From: Enterobacteriaceae endosymbiont of Donacia fulgens
GTDB taxonomy: Bacteria; Pseudomonadota; Gammaproteobacteria; Enterobacterales; Enterobacteriaceae
Assembly (NCBI RefSeq): GCF_012567545.1
Contig: NZ_CP046182.1
Location: 351,680-415,679, forward strand
Direction of reading: 5' to 3'
DNA: 64,000 bases
Below the pieces are notes generated by a model. The model saw only the letters and a list, made by a program, of their open reading frames with translations. It was not told the DNA's origin and did not search any database. A program made the translations under genes and the position numbers. Positions 1 through 11,232 of this stretch are shown here, one piece after another; position 1 is the first letter of the stretch; the number at the start of each line of letters is the position of its first letter.

Positions 1-7
1 TTATAGT

Positions 8-1581
<1,574 letters not shown>

Positions 1582-1633
1582 TATAAGAAACTTTAATAAA
1601 ATAAATTTATAAATTATATTTATAAAAAAAAAT

Positions 1634-1673
1634 ACAAATTTACAAATTTACAAATTTACAAATTTACAAATTT
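1634..1673. repeat. Five perfect 8-bp tandem repeats (acaaattt) in the 16S leader
   Basis: Five uninterrupted copies of the octamer acaaattt run head to tail between the 16S 5' end and its promoter, so the array would be transcribed as part of the pre-16S leader. It is the only clean short tandem array I noticed in the window. It most likely arose by replication slippage and may vary in copy number. No function is evident. Confidence 0.9.
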
Positions 1674-1680
1674 AATAATA

Positions 1681-1693
1681 CTCTTAAAGAGTG
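1681..1693 (-). promoter_or_regulatory. boxA-like antitermination element of the rRNA leader
   Basis: On the minus strand this reads CACTCTTTAAGAG, sharing the CTCTTTAA core of the E. coli rrn boxA (TGCTCTTTAACA). It lies about 100 nt upstream of the mature 16S 5' end and about 50 nt downstream of the promoter, the expected place for the Nus-factor antitermination site. It also forms a small ACTCTT/AAGAGT palindrome. Assignment rests on position and core match only. Confidence 0.5.
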
Positions 1694-1744
1694 CCCTTAA
1701 AAATCTTTTATAAATTTTAAAAGAACAACAAAACAATATTAACT

Positions 1745-1772
1745 ATCTTACATATTCATAATAAATAGTCAA
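1745..1772 (-). promoter_or_regulatory. sigma70-type promoter of the 16S rRNA gene
   Basis: The minus strand carries TTGACT (complement of 1767-1772), a 16-nt spacer, and TAAGAT (complement of 1745-1750), close to the TTGACA/TATAAT consensus. It lies about 165 nt upstream of the mature 16S 5' end and downstream of the murI stop codon, so 16S does not depend on murI transcription. In DNA this A+T-rich a good -35 hexamer is less likely by chance than a -10. The position before a boxA-like element supports the call. Confidence 0.65.
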
Positions 1773-1806
1773 GTATTTTATTTAAAATTTAAAGAAAATT
1801 ATATTT

Positions 1807-2619
1807 TTATATTTTAAATCTATAAATATTTTTAAAACCTTTTTCTGAAAAAAGAAATTCTATTTTTTTTAGATATTGATTTTTTTTAGTATAAAAAACA
1901 ATATTTTCTTTTTTTTTTATATTTGTTTGATTATAATTTATATTTTTTTTAAATTTTAAAATAATATTTTTTTTTGAATCTAAAAAATATATTTTTTTAG
2001 GAAAAATAGTTTTTAATTCATTTAAAATTAATGGAAAATGTGTACAACCTAAAATTATGGTATCTGGAAATATTTTTAAATCATACCAAGATTTAAAAAT
2101 TTTTTTTATTTCATTTATCATAATTTCATATCCTAATAATTTTTTTTCTGCTAAAAAAACTAATTTTGAAGATGATATTGTTTTTATTTCATATTTTTTA
2201 TTTAAAAAATTAATTTTTTTTCTAATATCATAATTTTTTAAAGTAGTATTTGTTGCTAAAAGTCCAATTACATTATTTTTAGTTTTTTTTATAGCTAAAT
2301 CTATAGCAGGAGAAACTCCAATAATAGGAAAATTAAAATAATTTCTTATAATTGGTAAACTAGAAACACTAGCAGTGTTACATGCAATAATTGCTAATGT
2401 AATATTATAATGATTTGAAATTTTTTTTAAAATTTTAATTAAACGTTTTAAAATAAAATTTTTTGATTTATTTCCATATGGAAAATATTTATTATCTAAT
2501 AAATAAATAAAATTTATATTTAAAAAAATACTTTTTACATAATTATAAATTGTAATACCACCTAATCCAGAATCAAAAATAAATATTGTGGTTTGTGATT
2601 TTAAAAATATTTTTTTCAT
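1807..2619 (-). CDS. murI: Glutamate racemase
   Basis: MurI interconverts L- and D-glutamate in the cytoplasm and so supplies D-Glu for the peptidoglycan stem peptide. The 270-residue product carries the family signatures in order: DSGLGG at 16-21, the first catalytic cysteine in ACNTAS (Cys80) and the second in GCTHFP (Cys192). It is slightly shorter than the E. coli enzyme (about 285). The start is an ATG preceded by TAGGA at good spacing. It lies directly upstream of the 16S gene, as in E. coli (murI-rrnB), and is divergent from iscS. The C-terminal part is very rich in Lys/Asn/Ile, as throughout this genome. It looks intact, which is notable because glmU, needed for the same cell-wall pathway, is a pseudogene at 52.6 kb. 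Confidence 0.95.
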   Translation of the reverse strand: MKKIFLKSQTTIFIFDSGLGGITIYNYVKSIFLNINFIYLLDNKYFPYGNKSKNFILKRLIKILKKISNHYNITLAIIACNTASVSSLPIIRNYFNFPIIGVSPAIDLAIKKTKNNVIGLLATNTTLKNYDIRKKINFLNKKYEIKTISSSKLVFLAEKKLLGYEIMINEIKKIFKSWYDLKIFPDTIILGCTHFPLILNELKTIFPKKIYFLDSKKNIILKFKKNINYNQTNIKKKENIVFYTKKNQYLKKIEFLFSEKGFKNIYRFKI

Positions 2620-2755
2620 AAAAAATCCTAATTTATTTACAATATTTATATTTAAGATATAAATAATGTTATTTTATAACAAATAATATATATTATTTAT
2701 TATAAATTTATAAAATTTTTTAAAATATTTAAATTAAACATTTATATATTAAATT

Positions 2756-3907
2756 ATGAAAAAATTAATTTATTTAGATTATGCTTCTACAACTCCTATT
2801 GATCAAAGAGTTTTAGAAAAAATGAATAATTATTTTACTATAGATGGAATATTTGGTAATTCATCTGCTTCAAATTATTTAGGAATAAAAACAAAAAATG
2901 AAATTGAAAATGCTAGAATAAATATAGCAAATATTATTGGTAGTAAACAAGAAGAAATATTTTTTACATCTAGTGCAACTGAATCTATAAATTTAGCTAT
3001 TAAAGGTATTATATATAGTTATTTTACTAATAAAAAAAAATATATAATTACAAGTAATATGGAACATAAATCTGTATTAGAAACTTGTAATTTTTTAAAA
3101 AAATTAGGTATAAAAATTATATATATGACCAATTCAAATACTGGAATTTTAGATTTAATCTTATTAGATAATAAAATTATAAATCAAACTATTTTAGTTT
3201 CTATAATGCATATTAATAATGAAATAGGAACAATCAATAATATTGAAACTATTGGGAATATATGTAAAAAAAAAAATGTATTTTTTCACGTAGATGCCAC
3301 ACAAAGTATAGGTAAATATTCATTAAATTTAAAAAAAATGAATATTGATTTATTATCATTTTCTTCCCATAAATTTTATGGCCCAAAAGGAATTGGAGTT
3401 TTATATGTAAAAAAAAAATCTAAAATAATTTTAACACCATTATTACATGGTGGAGGTCAAGAAAAAGGATTAAGATCAGGTACTTTAGCTACTCATCAAA
3501 TTATTGGTATGTCAACAGCATTAATTATTGCTAATAATGAAATAAAACAGGAAAAAAAAAGAATAAAAATATTAAAAAAAAAGTTCTGGAATGGAATAAA
3601 AAATATTTCAGGTATATATTTAAATGGAAATTTTAAAAATAGTTCTCCTTATATAATTAATATAGGGTTTAAAAATATTTTTAATAAAATTCTTATGTTA
3701 GAAATGAAAAATATTATTATTTCATCTTCTTCAGCATGTAATTCAAATAAATATAATATTTCTCATGTTTTGAGAGCTCTAGGATTAAAAAAAGAATTAA
3801 TCCAAAGTTCTATTCGTATTTCTTTTGGAAGATTTACTACTGAAGAGGAAATTATTTTTTTAATTAAAAAATTACATATTATTATAAAAAAAATTAGACA
3901 AAATTAA
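2756..3907 (+). CDS. iscS: Cysteine desulfurase IscS (C-terminally short)
   Basis: A PLP enzyme that removes sulfur from cysteine as a persulfide, for Fe-S clusters and tRNA thiolation. The sequence follows E. coli IscS closely: LDYASTTP at the N-terminus, the PLP lysine in SSHKFYGPKG (Lys206) and the catalytic cysteine loop SSSSACNS (Cys328), both at the same residue numbers as in E. coli. The loop length and VLRALGL after it mark it as IscS-type rather than SufS-type. At 383 residues it stops about 20 residues before the E. coli end, losing the C-terminal tail that docks IscU. No iscU, hscA or fdx is adjacent. It stands alone, divergent from murI and convergent with pykF. With SufS also present, its main job may be sulfur supply for tRNA modification; that is inference. 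Confidence 0.93.
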   Translation: MKKLIYLDYASTTPIDQRVLEKMNNYFTIDGIFGNSSASNYLGIKTKNEIENARINIANIIGSKQEEIFFTSSATESINLAIKGIIYSYFTNKKKYIITSNMEHKSVLETCNFLKKLGIKIIYMTNSNTGILDLILLDNKIINQTILVSIMHINNEIGTINNIETIGNICKKKNVFFHVDATQSIGKYSLNLKKMNIDLLSFSSHKFYGPKGIGVLYVKKKSKIILTPLLHGGGQEKGLRSGTLATHQIIGMSTALIIANNEIKQEKKRIKILKKKFWNGIKNISGIYLNGNFKNSSPYIINIGFKNIFNKILMLEMKNIIISSSSACNSNKYNISHVLRALGLKKELIQSSIRISFGRFTTEEEIIFLIKKLHIIIKKIRQN

Positions 3908-3956
3908 TATTTTATAATTTTATTTATATTAAAGAAATATAAATTAATAATAATTA

Positions 3957-5366
3957 TTATATAATATGTACAGATGTTGTATTTGTTGTTCCACTAGGAA
4001 CAAGTGCCCCAGAAACCATAACAATAACATCTCCTTTTGTAGCATATTTACTAGCTAAAGCTACCTTTTTTCCTATAATATAAAAATCATCTGTAGATGA
4101 TATTTTATCAACTAGTTTAGGAATTATTCCTTTACTTAAAATTAATTGTTTTACAGTTTTTTTATTTGTAGTTAAAGCTAAAATTATTGCTTTAGGAAAA
4201 TATTTTCTTATTGATTTTGCAGATTTTCCTAACTGAGTAGCTACAATTATTAAAGGAGCTTTTAATTTTTCTGCAATTTCAACTGCACTACGACATACTG
4301 CATCTGTAATACTCATATCTGTATTATCATAAAAATTTATTCTATTAGTCATTGTAATATCTGTTCTTTCACAAATTGTAGACATAATAGATACAGATTC
4401 TAATGGATATTTACCTTTAGCACTTTCTCCAGATAACATAACAGCATCTGTACCATCTAAAATAGCATTAGCTACATCACCGGCTTCAGCTCTAGTTGGT
4501 CTAGGATTTTTAATCATAGAATCTAACATTTGTGTTGCAGTTATTACTATTTTTCCAAAATAATTACATTTTTTAATTATCATTTTTTGTGCAAAAATAA
4601 CATTTTCTACAGGAATTTCTACCCCTAAATCACCTCTAGCAACCATTATTCCATCCGATACTTCTAATATTTCATCAAAATTATTTAATCCTTCTTGATT
4701 TTCAATCTTTGAGATAATTTTAATATCATTTCCATTATGTTTTTTTAAAAAATTTTTTATTTCTAAAACATCTTGTTTTTTTCTAATAAAAGAAGCGGCA
4801 ATATAATCTATTTTATTTTTACATGCAAAAATTAAATCATATTTATCTTTTTTTGATAGAGAAGGTAATTTTATAGATATTCCAGGTAGATTAATACTTT
4901 TATTTTCTGATAATTTTCCATTATTTAATATTTTACATATTATTTTATCATGAGTAATTTTTAATACTTTCATTGCTATTAAACCATCATCTATTAATAT
5001 TTTATTTCCTATATTTAAATCATTTATAAGACTAGAATATGTAATAGCAACACATTTATTATTACCAATTACAGATTTATCAGTAGTTAAAATAAACTTT
5101 TCTCCAGCATTTAAATATATATCTTTACCTTGATATAATTTCATAGTCCGTATTTCAGGACCTTTAGTATCTAATAAAATTGCTGCATTTTTACCTGTTT
5201 GTTTTATAATTTTTTTTAAAGTATCAATACGTTTTTGATGATCATCATGAGTCCCATGTGAAAAATTTAATCTTATAACATTCATACCTAAATTTAATAA
5301 ATTTGATAAAATATATTTAGATTCAGAACTGGGTCCTATAGTACAAACTATTTTTGTTTTTTTCAT
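3957..5366 (-). CDS. pykF: Pyruvate kinase I
   Basis: Converts phosphoenolpyruvate and ADP to pyruvate and ATP, the last step of glycolysis. The 469-residue product is nearly collinear with E. coli PykF (470), from [12 protein letters not shown] through [12 protein letters not shown], the KIENQEGL and [10 protein letters not shown] active-site segments, ATQMLDSMI and [15 protein letters not shown], to the C-terminal [11 protein letters not shown]. It resembles PykF far more than PykA. It is downstream of sufE on the same strand with a 75-bp gap; in E. coli pykF also lies close to suf, so this is an ancestral neighbourhood with the intervening genes removed. It is one of the best-conserved proteins in the window. 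Confidence 0.97.
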   Translation of the reverse strand: MKKTKIVCTIGPSSESKYILSNLLNLGMNVIRLNFSHGTHDDHQKRIDTLKKIIKQTGKNAAILLDTKGPEIRTMKLYQGKDIYLNAGEKFILTTDKSVIGNNKCVAITYSSLINDLNIGNKILIDDGLIAMKVLKITHDKIICKILNNGKLSENKSINLPGISIKLPSLSKKDKYDLIFACKNKIDYIAASFIRKKQDVLEIKNFLKKHNGNDIKIISKIENQEGLNNFDEILEVSDGIMVARGDLGVEIPVENVIFAQKMIIKKCNYFGKIVITATQMLDSMIKNPRPTRAEAGDVANAILDGTDAVMLSGESAKGKYPLESVSIMSTICERTDITMTNRINFYDNTDMSITDAVCRSAVEIAEKLKAPLIIVATQLGKSAKSIRKYFPKAIILALTTNKKTVKQLILSKGIIPKLVDKISSTDDFYIIGKKVALASKYATKGDVIVMVSGALVPSGTTNTTSVHII

Positions 5367-5441
5367 AAAATTTATATTTCCTAGACTATTTTATTTAAAA
5401 AATAATAAAATTTATTTTATAAAATTTTAATTTATTAACTT

Positions 5442-5867
5442 TTAATTGATTATTAAATTTTTTAATTTATTTTTAATTGTTTTTATAATAATATTAATAC
5501 CTTGTATTCTAGAATAAGTTAAATATCTATTAAAATTTAATTGGTTAAAACATGATTTAATATCAAAAGAAATAATTTCATTATAAGTTTTTTTGTTATA
5601 AAAAATAAAGATAATTGTTAATAATCCCTTAACTATGGAAGAATCACTATCACCTTTAAATTGGATATTATTATAAGAATTAATTTTCATAGAAATCCAT
5701 ACTCTACTTTGACATCCTGGTATAAAATTTTCTGAAGAATATTCTTTTTTTGATAAAAGAGGTATTTGATTACCTAATTCAATTATATACAAATATTTTT
5801 CTTCCCAATTATTACAACTTATAAAGTTATTTTTAATTTCATTTATACATGGTAAACTATATGACAT
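5442..5867 (-). CDS. sufE: SufE sulfur acceptor
   Basis: SufE takes persulfide sulfur from SufS and passes it to the SufBCD scaffold. The 141-residue protein (E. coli 138) has the acceptor cysteine in the IPGCQSRVW motif (Cys52) and the ELG.Q.P segment upstream of it. It is the last gene of the suf operon, beginning 2 bp after the sufS stop. An extra Cys at 7 and at 18 is not a family hallmark. The C-terminal third is A+T-driven but aligns to the end (LTYSRIQGI). Confidence 0.95.
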   Translation of the reverse strand: MSYSLPCINEIKNNFISCNNWEEKYLYIIELGNQIPLLSKKEYSSENFIPGCQSRVWISMKINSYNNIQFKGDSDSSIVKGLLTIIFIFYNKKTYNEIISFDIKSCFNQLNFNRYLTYSRIQGINIIIKTIKNKLKNLIIN

Positions 5868-5869
5868 AA

Positions 5870-7102
5870 TTATTTACTTAATAAATTATTTATATAAATT
5901 AATTTTTCTATAAAAAAATTAATATCATTTTTATTATTATAAATAGAAAATGAAATTCTACACATAGATGTAACATTAAAATATTTCATAACAGGTATAG
6001 AACAATGATGACCAGTACGAATAGCGATTCCATATTGATCTAAAAAACTACCTACATCATAACAATGATGTTTTCCTACATTAAATGAAATTATACCTAT
6101 TCTATTTTTACTAAATTTTTTTTTTCCAAATATTTTTATATTTGGTATACTATTAAGTTTTTTTAAAGTATATTTTGTTAAAAATCTATTATGGTTAATT
6201 ATATCCTTTATATTAAAAGACATAAACCATGATATTGCTATTCCTAATCCTATAATACCAGCTATATTAGGTGATCCTGCTTCAAATTTCCAAGGTATTT
6301 TTTCCCAAATAAATTTATTTTTATGTATATCCATAATCATCCCACCTCCACCTTGCCACGGAGGCATTGATTCTAATATTTTTTTTTTTCCATATAATAT
6401 ACCTATTCCAGTAGGACCAAAAATTTTATGACCAGAAAAAACAAAAAAATCACAATTTAAATCTTGAACATCAATTTTTTTATTAGCAATAGCTTGAGCT
6501 CCATCTATTAAAGTTATAATTTGTTTTTTTTTAGCTAACTTAATTATATGATTAATTGGATTAATAGTTCCTAAAATATTTGAAATATATGTAATTGATA
6601 TTAAACGAGTATTTTTATCAATTAAATTATTAATTTTATTTAATTCTAATTCTCCATTCTTATTTAATGGAATTACACGTATATTAAAACCTATTCTTGT
6701 TGATAATATTTTCCATGGAATAATATTAGAATGATGTTCCATTTCAGAAATAATAATATTATTATATGATAATATATTATTTAAACCCCAGGTGTTTGCA
6801 ATTAAATTAATACTTTCTGTTGTACTTTTAGTAAAAATTATTTCTTCAGTATATTTTGCATTAATAAATTTTGATATTTTATAACGTATATTTTCCATTT
6901 TATTTGTTGCATTTATACTTAAACTATATATACCCCTATTTACTGAAGAATATTCATTTTTATAAAAATTATTTAATGCTGAAATTACTTTTTTAGGTTT
7001 ATGAACAGTAGCTGCATTATCTAGATAAACAAGATTTTTTCCATTAATTTTATTAAATAAAATTGGAAATTGTTTTCTAATAATTTTTATATTAAAACTC
7101 AT
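5870..7102 (-). CDS. sufS: Cysteine desulfurase SufS
   Basis: PLP-dependent group II cysteine desulfurase that works with SufE. The 410-residue product (E. coli 406) has YLDNAATVHKP at the N-terminus, EMEHHSNIIPW around residue 120, the PLP lysine in FSGHKIFGP (Lys226, same number as E. coli) and the short-loop catalytic cysteine in RTGHHCSIP (Cys367). The short cysteine loop separates it from the IscS gene at 2.8 kb. Its first 11 bp overlap the end of sufD and its stop is 2 bp from sufE, so it is translated within a tight operon. Confidence 0.96.
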   Translation of the reverse strand: MSFNIKIIRKQFPILFNKINGKNLVYLDNAATVHKPKKVISALNNFYKNEYSSVNRGIYSLSINATNKMENIRYKISKFINAKYTEEIIFTKSTTESINLIANTWGLNNILSYNNIIISEMEHHSNIIPWKILSTRIGFNIRVIPLNKNGELELNKINNLIDKNTRLISITYISNILGTINPINHIIKLAKKKQIITLIDGAQAIANKKIDVQDLNCDFFVFSGHKIFGPTGIGILYGKKKILESMPPWQGGGGMIMDIHKNKFIWEKIPWKFEAGSPNIAGIIGLGIAISWFMSFNIKDIINHNRFLTKYTLKKLNSIPNIKIFGKKKFSKNRIGIISFNVGKHHCYDVGSFLDQYGIAIRTGHHCSIPVMKYFNVTSMCRISFSIYNNKNDINFFIEKLIYINNLLSK

Positions 7103-8384
7103 GAAAAAAATTCTCTACCGATAAATAAAACAATATTTTTTTTAAAAATTTTTTTTTTAAATAATTATTATTAATTTCTTTTAAAGAATCTAAGATAAAT
7201 GATATAAGTAATATATTATACGCTTTTTTAAAACTTATTCCTCTCATTCTTAAAAAGAAAATTTGATCATAATCTAATTTTCCTGTAAAAACACTATGTG
7301 CACATTTTACATCGTGATTTAATATATCTAATCCTGGTTGTATATTTACTTTTGATAATTTACTTAATAATAAACTACTATAATTTATTTGTCCATCTGT
7401 TTTTATAGCATTTTTATTAATTTTTAATAAACCAATTGAATTAACAATAGAATTATCTAATGTAATAGTTTTATGTTTTTGAATACTACAACAATTTTCT
7501 TTGTTATGTTCAACATAATTATTTAAATTTATTAAATTATTATTTTTAGCTAATGATATACTTTTATATATTAATTTTGATTTTTTTCCTATAAATTTAA
7601 AATTATTATTTTGTTCTACATATTTATTAGACATTAATAAATCATATTTTTTTAAAAAAACATTATTATATAGATAAAATTCATTATTTATAATAAAATA
7701 ATTTTTATTTTTATTTTCATTTGTAAAAAATTTATAATACTCTAATTGAGTATTATTATTTAAAATAAAAGTGTTATAAACATTATTTAAATATAATTGG
7801 TTTATATTTATATGATGTTCAATAAATGTTAAAGGATATTTATTATTTAAATAAAAATAATTTCTATGATTAGACATAAAAATTTTATTTTCTTCATTAT
7901 TTATATTAAAATAAATTAAATAAAGAGGTTTAATATTAATGTTTTTTTTATTATGAATATTAATTGTTACTATTTCTTTAGTTAAAGATTCAGATAAGTA
8001 GGTGTAAATATTTTGTTGATAACAAATATTTTCAAGATTAATAGTATTATATTTTTTTATATCTATATCATAATACGAATTATTTATATTACTAATATTT
8101 TTATTTATTTTACCATTAATAAAACATATTATAATTGCATCTATTTTAAATAAAAATTTTTTTAGTTTGTGAATATTTAAAATTAAATTTTGATTATTTA
8201 TTAATATATTATTATTAATATAGTTTAAAAAATTTTTTTTATTATTATCATATAATTTATTTTTAAAGATATTTTTAAATTTTAACCAATTAAATTCTGA
8301 TTTCTTAGAAAAATGATATTTTTTATGTAATTTGTAAATATTTTTTATTTGTTTATAAATATTATTTTTCATTAAAATATCCAT
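7092..8384 (-). CDS. sufD: SufD, Fe-S scaffold subunit
   Basis: SufD pairs with SufB and the SufC ATPase to form the SufBC2D scaffold. The N-terminal 250 residues are highly diverged and Asn-rich, but the C-terminal core is recognisable: NAIKTDGQ, then DVKCAHS, which holds the Cys-x-His of E. coli SufD (His360, implicated in cluster assembly), then QIFFLRMRGIS. Length 430 against 423 in E. coli. It overlaps sufC by 23 bp at the first ATG or 11 bp if translation starts at Met5 (ATG at 8372). It is the least conserved of the six Suf proteins here, so divergence is concentrated in the beta-helix domain. Confidence 0.9.
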   Translation of the reverse strand: MDILMKNNIYKQIKNIYKLHKKYHFSKKSEFNWLKFKNIFKNKLYDNNKKNFLNYINNNILINNQNLILNIHKLKKFLFKIDAIIICFINGKINKNISNINNSYYDIDIKKYNTINLENICYQQNIYTYLSESLTKEIVTINIHNKKNINIKPLYLIYFNINNEENKIFMSNHRNYFYLNNKYPLTFIEHHININQLYLNNVYNTFILNNNTQLEYYKFFTNENKNKNYFIINNEFYLYNNVFLKKYDLLMSNKYVEQNNNFKFIGKKSKLIYKSISLAKNNNLINLNNYVEHNKENCCSIQKHKTITLDNSIVNSIGLLKINKNAIKTDGQINYSSLLLSKLSKVNIQPGLDILNHDVKCAHSVFTGKLDYDQIFFLRMRGISFKKAYNILLISFILDSLKEINNNYLKKKFLKKILFYLSVENFFHEF

Positions 8385-9105
8385 ATCCGTATTTTTCTAA
8401 ATAAGAAATAATATTACAATTACCTGATTGTATAATTTTTTTATTATATAAAATATGAACATAATCAGGATTTATATAATCAAGAATACGACGATAATGT
8501 GTAATAATTAAAAAAGATCTATTTGAATTTTTCATAAAATTAATTATTTTACATACTAATTTTAATGCATCTATATCTAATCCAGAATCTATTTCATCTA
8601 AAATACATAAATCAGGTTCTAATACGAGCATCTGAAATACATCATTAATTTTTTTTTCTCCACCAGAAAAACCAACATTAACAAAACGTTGTAAAAAATC
8701 TTTTGATTTCCCTAAAATTTTAATTTTTTCATTAATAATTTTATTATAAGTAAATCTATCTATTTGTTTTTTTTCTTGATATTTTTTTATAGCTTTTAAG
8801 GAATTATATAAAAATATATTGTTACTTACTCCTGGTATTTCAATTAAATATTGAAAAGATACAAAAATTCCTTTTCTAGCTCTAATTTCAGGTTTCATAA
8901 ATAATAAATTTTCATTTTTATAATATATTTCTCCTTTAGAAATAATATATTCTTTTTTACCAGACAATACATATGATAATGTACTTTTTCCTGAACCATT
9001 AGGTCCCATAATTGCATGGATTTCTCCAGGATTTATTTTTAAATTAAATTTATTTAAAATAATTTTATTATTTATATTAACTTGTAAATTATTAATTTTT
9101 AACAT
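8362..9105 (-). CDS. sufC: SufC, Fe-S assembly ATPase
   Basis: ABC-type ATPase that drives conformational change of the SufBCD scaffold; it is cytosolic, not a transporter. The 247 residues (E. coli 248) contain Walker A GPNGSGKST (34-42), a Q-loop in VSFQYLIEIPG, the signature FSGGEKK, Walker B LCILDEIDSGLD and the switch histidine in ITHYRR. All ATPase motifs are intact. It sits between sufB (29-bp gap) and sufD (overlap). Confidence 0.97.
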   Translation of the reverse strand: MLKINNLQVNINNKIILNKFNLKINPGEIHAIMGPNGSGKSTLSYVLSGKKEYIISKGEIYYKNENLLFMKPEIRARKGIFVSFQYLIEIPGVSNNIFLYNSLKAIKKYQEKKQIDRFTYNKIINEKIKILGKSKDFLQRFVNVGFSGGEKKINDVFQMLVLEPDLCILDEIDSGLDIDALKLVCKIINFMKNSNRSFLIITHYRRILDYINPDYVHILYNKKIIQSGNCNIISYLEKYGYGYFNEK

Positions 9106-9134
9106 AATTTTCTTTTAATTATATATTAAATATA

Positions 9135-10577
9135 TTATCCAATACTATCTTCTAAATGAAGAGATAATAATTTTTGTGCTTCAATTGCAAATTCTAAAGG
9201 AAATTTAACAAACACTTCTTTACAAAATCCATTAATAATAAGAGAAATAGCATCTTCTATATTTAATCCTCTTTGTAAACAAAAAAATATTTGTTCTTCT
9301 TCAATTTTAGAAGTAGTAGCCTCATGTTCAACTTGGGCGGTATTATTTAATATATTTAAAACAGGATATGTATGTGTACTACATTTAGAACCAATTAAAA
9401 TTGAGTCACATTGAGTAAAATTACGAGAGTTTTCTGCAGTTTTATTAATAGAAACTAATCCTCTGTAAGTATTTTTACTATATTCGGTAGAAATACTTTT
9501 AGAGATTATTTTTGATTTTGTATTTTTTCCTATATGAATCATTTTTGTACCAGTATCAGCTTGTTGATACCCATTTGTTAAAGAAACAGAAAAAAATTCT
9601 CCTATAGAATTATCTCCTTCTAAAATAACACTAGGATATTTCCAAGTAATTGCAGCTCCTGTTTCTGATTGCGTCCAAGACATTTTACTATTTTTTCCTT
9701 TACATATTGCTCTTTTAGTAACAAAATTTAAAATTCCTCCTTTATCTTTAATATTTCCTGAAAACCAATTTTGTACTGTTGAATAATTTACTTGAGCATT
9801 TTTATGTAAAATTACTTCAACAACAGCAGCATGTAATTGAGATTTACTTCTAATGGGAGCAGAACATCCTTCTATATAATTAAGATAACTATTTTCATCA
9901 GCAATTAAAATAGTACGTTCAAATTGTCCAATATTTTTTTCATTAATTCTAAAGTAAGTAGATAAATCTATAGGACAATGTGTATTTTTTGGAATATATA
10001 TAAATGTACCATCAGAAGCTACAGCAGCATTTAATGATGCAAAAAAATTATCATTAGCAGGAACTACTGAACCTAGATATTTTTTAACTAATTCAGGATA
10101 ATTTTTTATAGCATTATTTAATGAACAAAAAATAATTCCTTGATTTAATAATTTTTTTTGATTAGTTGTAATAACTGATACAGAATCAAAGATAGCGTCT
10201 ATGGCTATATTAGAATTATCATTAATAGGAACATTTAACTTATTAAATGTATTTTTTACTTCAGATGTTAAGTATTTATTTTTAATATTATTATTAATTT
10301 TTAAATTATATGAAGGAGCTGAATAATATATATATTTTTGATAATTTAATTTTTTATAATAACCATTTAACCAATGAGGTTCTTTTTGTTTTATCCATGA
10401 ATAATATCCTTGTAATCTAAAATTTAACATCCATTTTGGTTCATTACGAATTTTAGATATTTTATGTATTATATCTAAATTAATACCAGGAATAAATTTT
10501 TCATTTTTTAATTCAGTAAAAAATCCTTCTTTATATGTTCTTTTTTTTTCTCTAAAATATTTTAAATTCTTATTCAT
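9135..10577 (-). CDS. sufB: SufB, Fe-S scaffold subunit
   Basis: Core scaffold on which Fe-S clusters are built. The 480-residue product (E. coli 495) is well conserved, especially the C-terminal half: FTQCDSILIGSKC (containing the cysteine equivalent to E. coli Cys405), QVEHEATTSKI, EEQIFFCLQRG and GFCKEVFVKFPLEFA. The N-terminus is a little shorter than in E. coli. It follows sufA by 15 bp and precedes sufC by 29 bp. The strong conservation relative to SufD fits SufB being the main site of assembly. Confidence 0.97.
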   Translation of the reverse strand: MNKNLKYFREKKRTYKEGFFTELKNEKFIPGINLDIIHKISKIRNEPKWMLNFRLQGYYSWIKQKEPHWLNGYYKKLNYQKYIYYSAPSYNLKINNNIKNKYLTSEVKNTFNKLNVPINDNSNIAIDAIFDSVSVITTNQKKLLNQGIIFCSLNNAIKNYPELVKKYLGSVVPANDNFFASLNAAVASDGTFIYIPKNTHCPIDLSTYFRINEKNIGQFERTILIADENSYLNYIEGCSAPIRSKSQLHAAVVEVILHKNAQVNYSTVQNWFSGNIKDKGGILNFVTKRAICKGKNSKMSWTQSETGAAITWKYPSVILEGDNSIGEFFSVSLTNGYQQADTGTKMIHIGKNTKSKIISKSISTEYSKNTYRGLVSINKTAENSRNFTQCDSILIGSKCSTHTYPVLNILNNTAQVEHEATTSKIEEEQIFFCLQRGLNIEDAISLIINGFCKEVFVKFPLEFAIEAQKLLSLHLEDSIG

Positions 10578-10592
10578 AAGATTATTTCTTTT

Positions 10593-10979
10593 TTAATCAA
10601 TATTAAAACTTTTTTTACATCCACAAAATTGTTTAATTTTTTTATTATAAAATTCAAATGATTGACTAAAATTATTTTTTGTAAAATCAATAATAGTCCC
10701 ATCTATAAAAATAACATCTTTATTATTTACAAAAATATATATGTTTTTTTTTTTAAATATAATTTCATTATTAGGTATATTTTTTACTAAAAAAATTTTA
10801 TATTTAAATCCAAAACAACCAGATTTTTTTAAAAATAATTTTATGCCTTTATTATTATATTTTTTTATTATTTTATTTATTTGTAAAAAAGCATTTTTTG
10901 TTATATATAAGCCTTTATAATTATTTTCATCACATTTAAAATGCATTAATTTATCTTTTATTATCATATAATAACCCAA
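10593..10979 (-). CDS. sufA: SufA, A-type Fe-S carrier
   Basis: Carries nascent clusters from SufBCD to apoproteins. The three cluster-binding cysteines of the family are present: Cys55 in KKSGCFGF and the pair Cys119/Cys121 in FCGCKKSF near the C-terminus. Length 128 against 122 in E. coli; translation may instead begin at Met5. First gene of the operon, so the promoter should lie in the 253-bp gap up to murJ (10980-11232). That gap is almost pure A+T, and I cannot single out a promoter, Fur or IscR site with confidence. Confidence 0.93.
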   Translation of the reverse strand: MGYYMIIKDKLMHFKCDENNYKGLYITKNAFLQINKIIKKYNNKGIKLFLKKSGCFGFKYKIFLVKNIPNNEIIFKKKNIYIFVNNKDVIFIDGTIIDFTKNNFSQSFEFYNKKIKQFCGCKKSFNID

Positions 10980-11232
10980 AAATATAATTATATATATATA
11001 TTCTAATATATAAAAAATATAAAAAAGTAGTATATAAAAATTAGTTTTAATAATTTAAAATTTAAAATTTAAATTATAATTTAGTTAAAATAATTAATTT
11101 TTTAAAAAAATATATAGGTTATTTATTTATATTATTTTATTAAATAAAAAAATATATATTTTAGTTCTTATCAAAATTAAAATTATTAATTTAATAATAT
11201 TATATTATATATTTTATTAAGAAAACAAAAGA

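Noticed and set aside
1634-1673. Possible CRISPR-like array
   Set aside because: Head-to-tail 8-bp units with no spacers and no cas genes; a simple tandem repeat.
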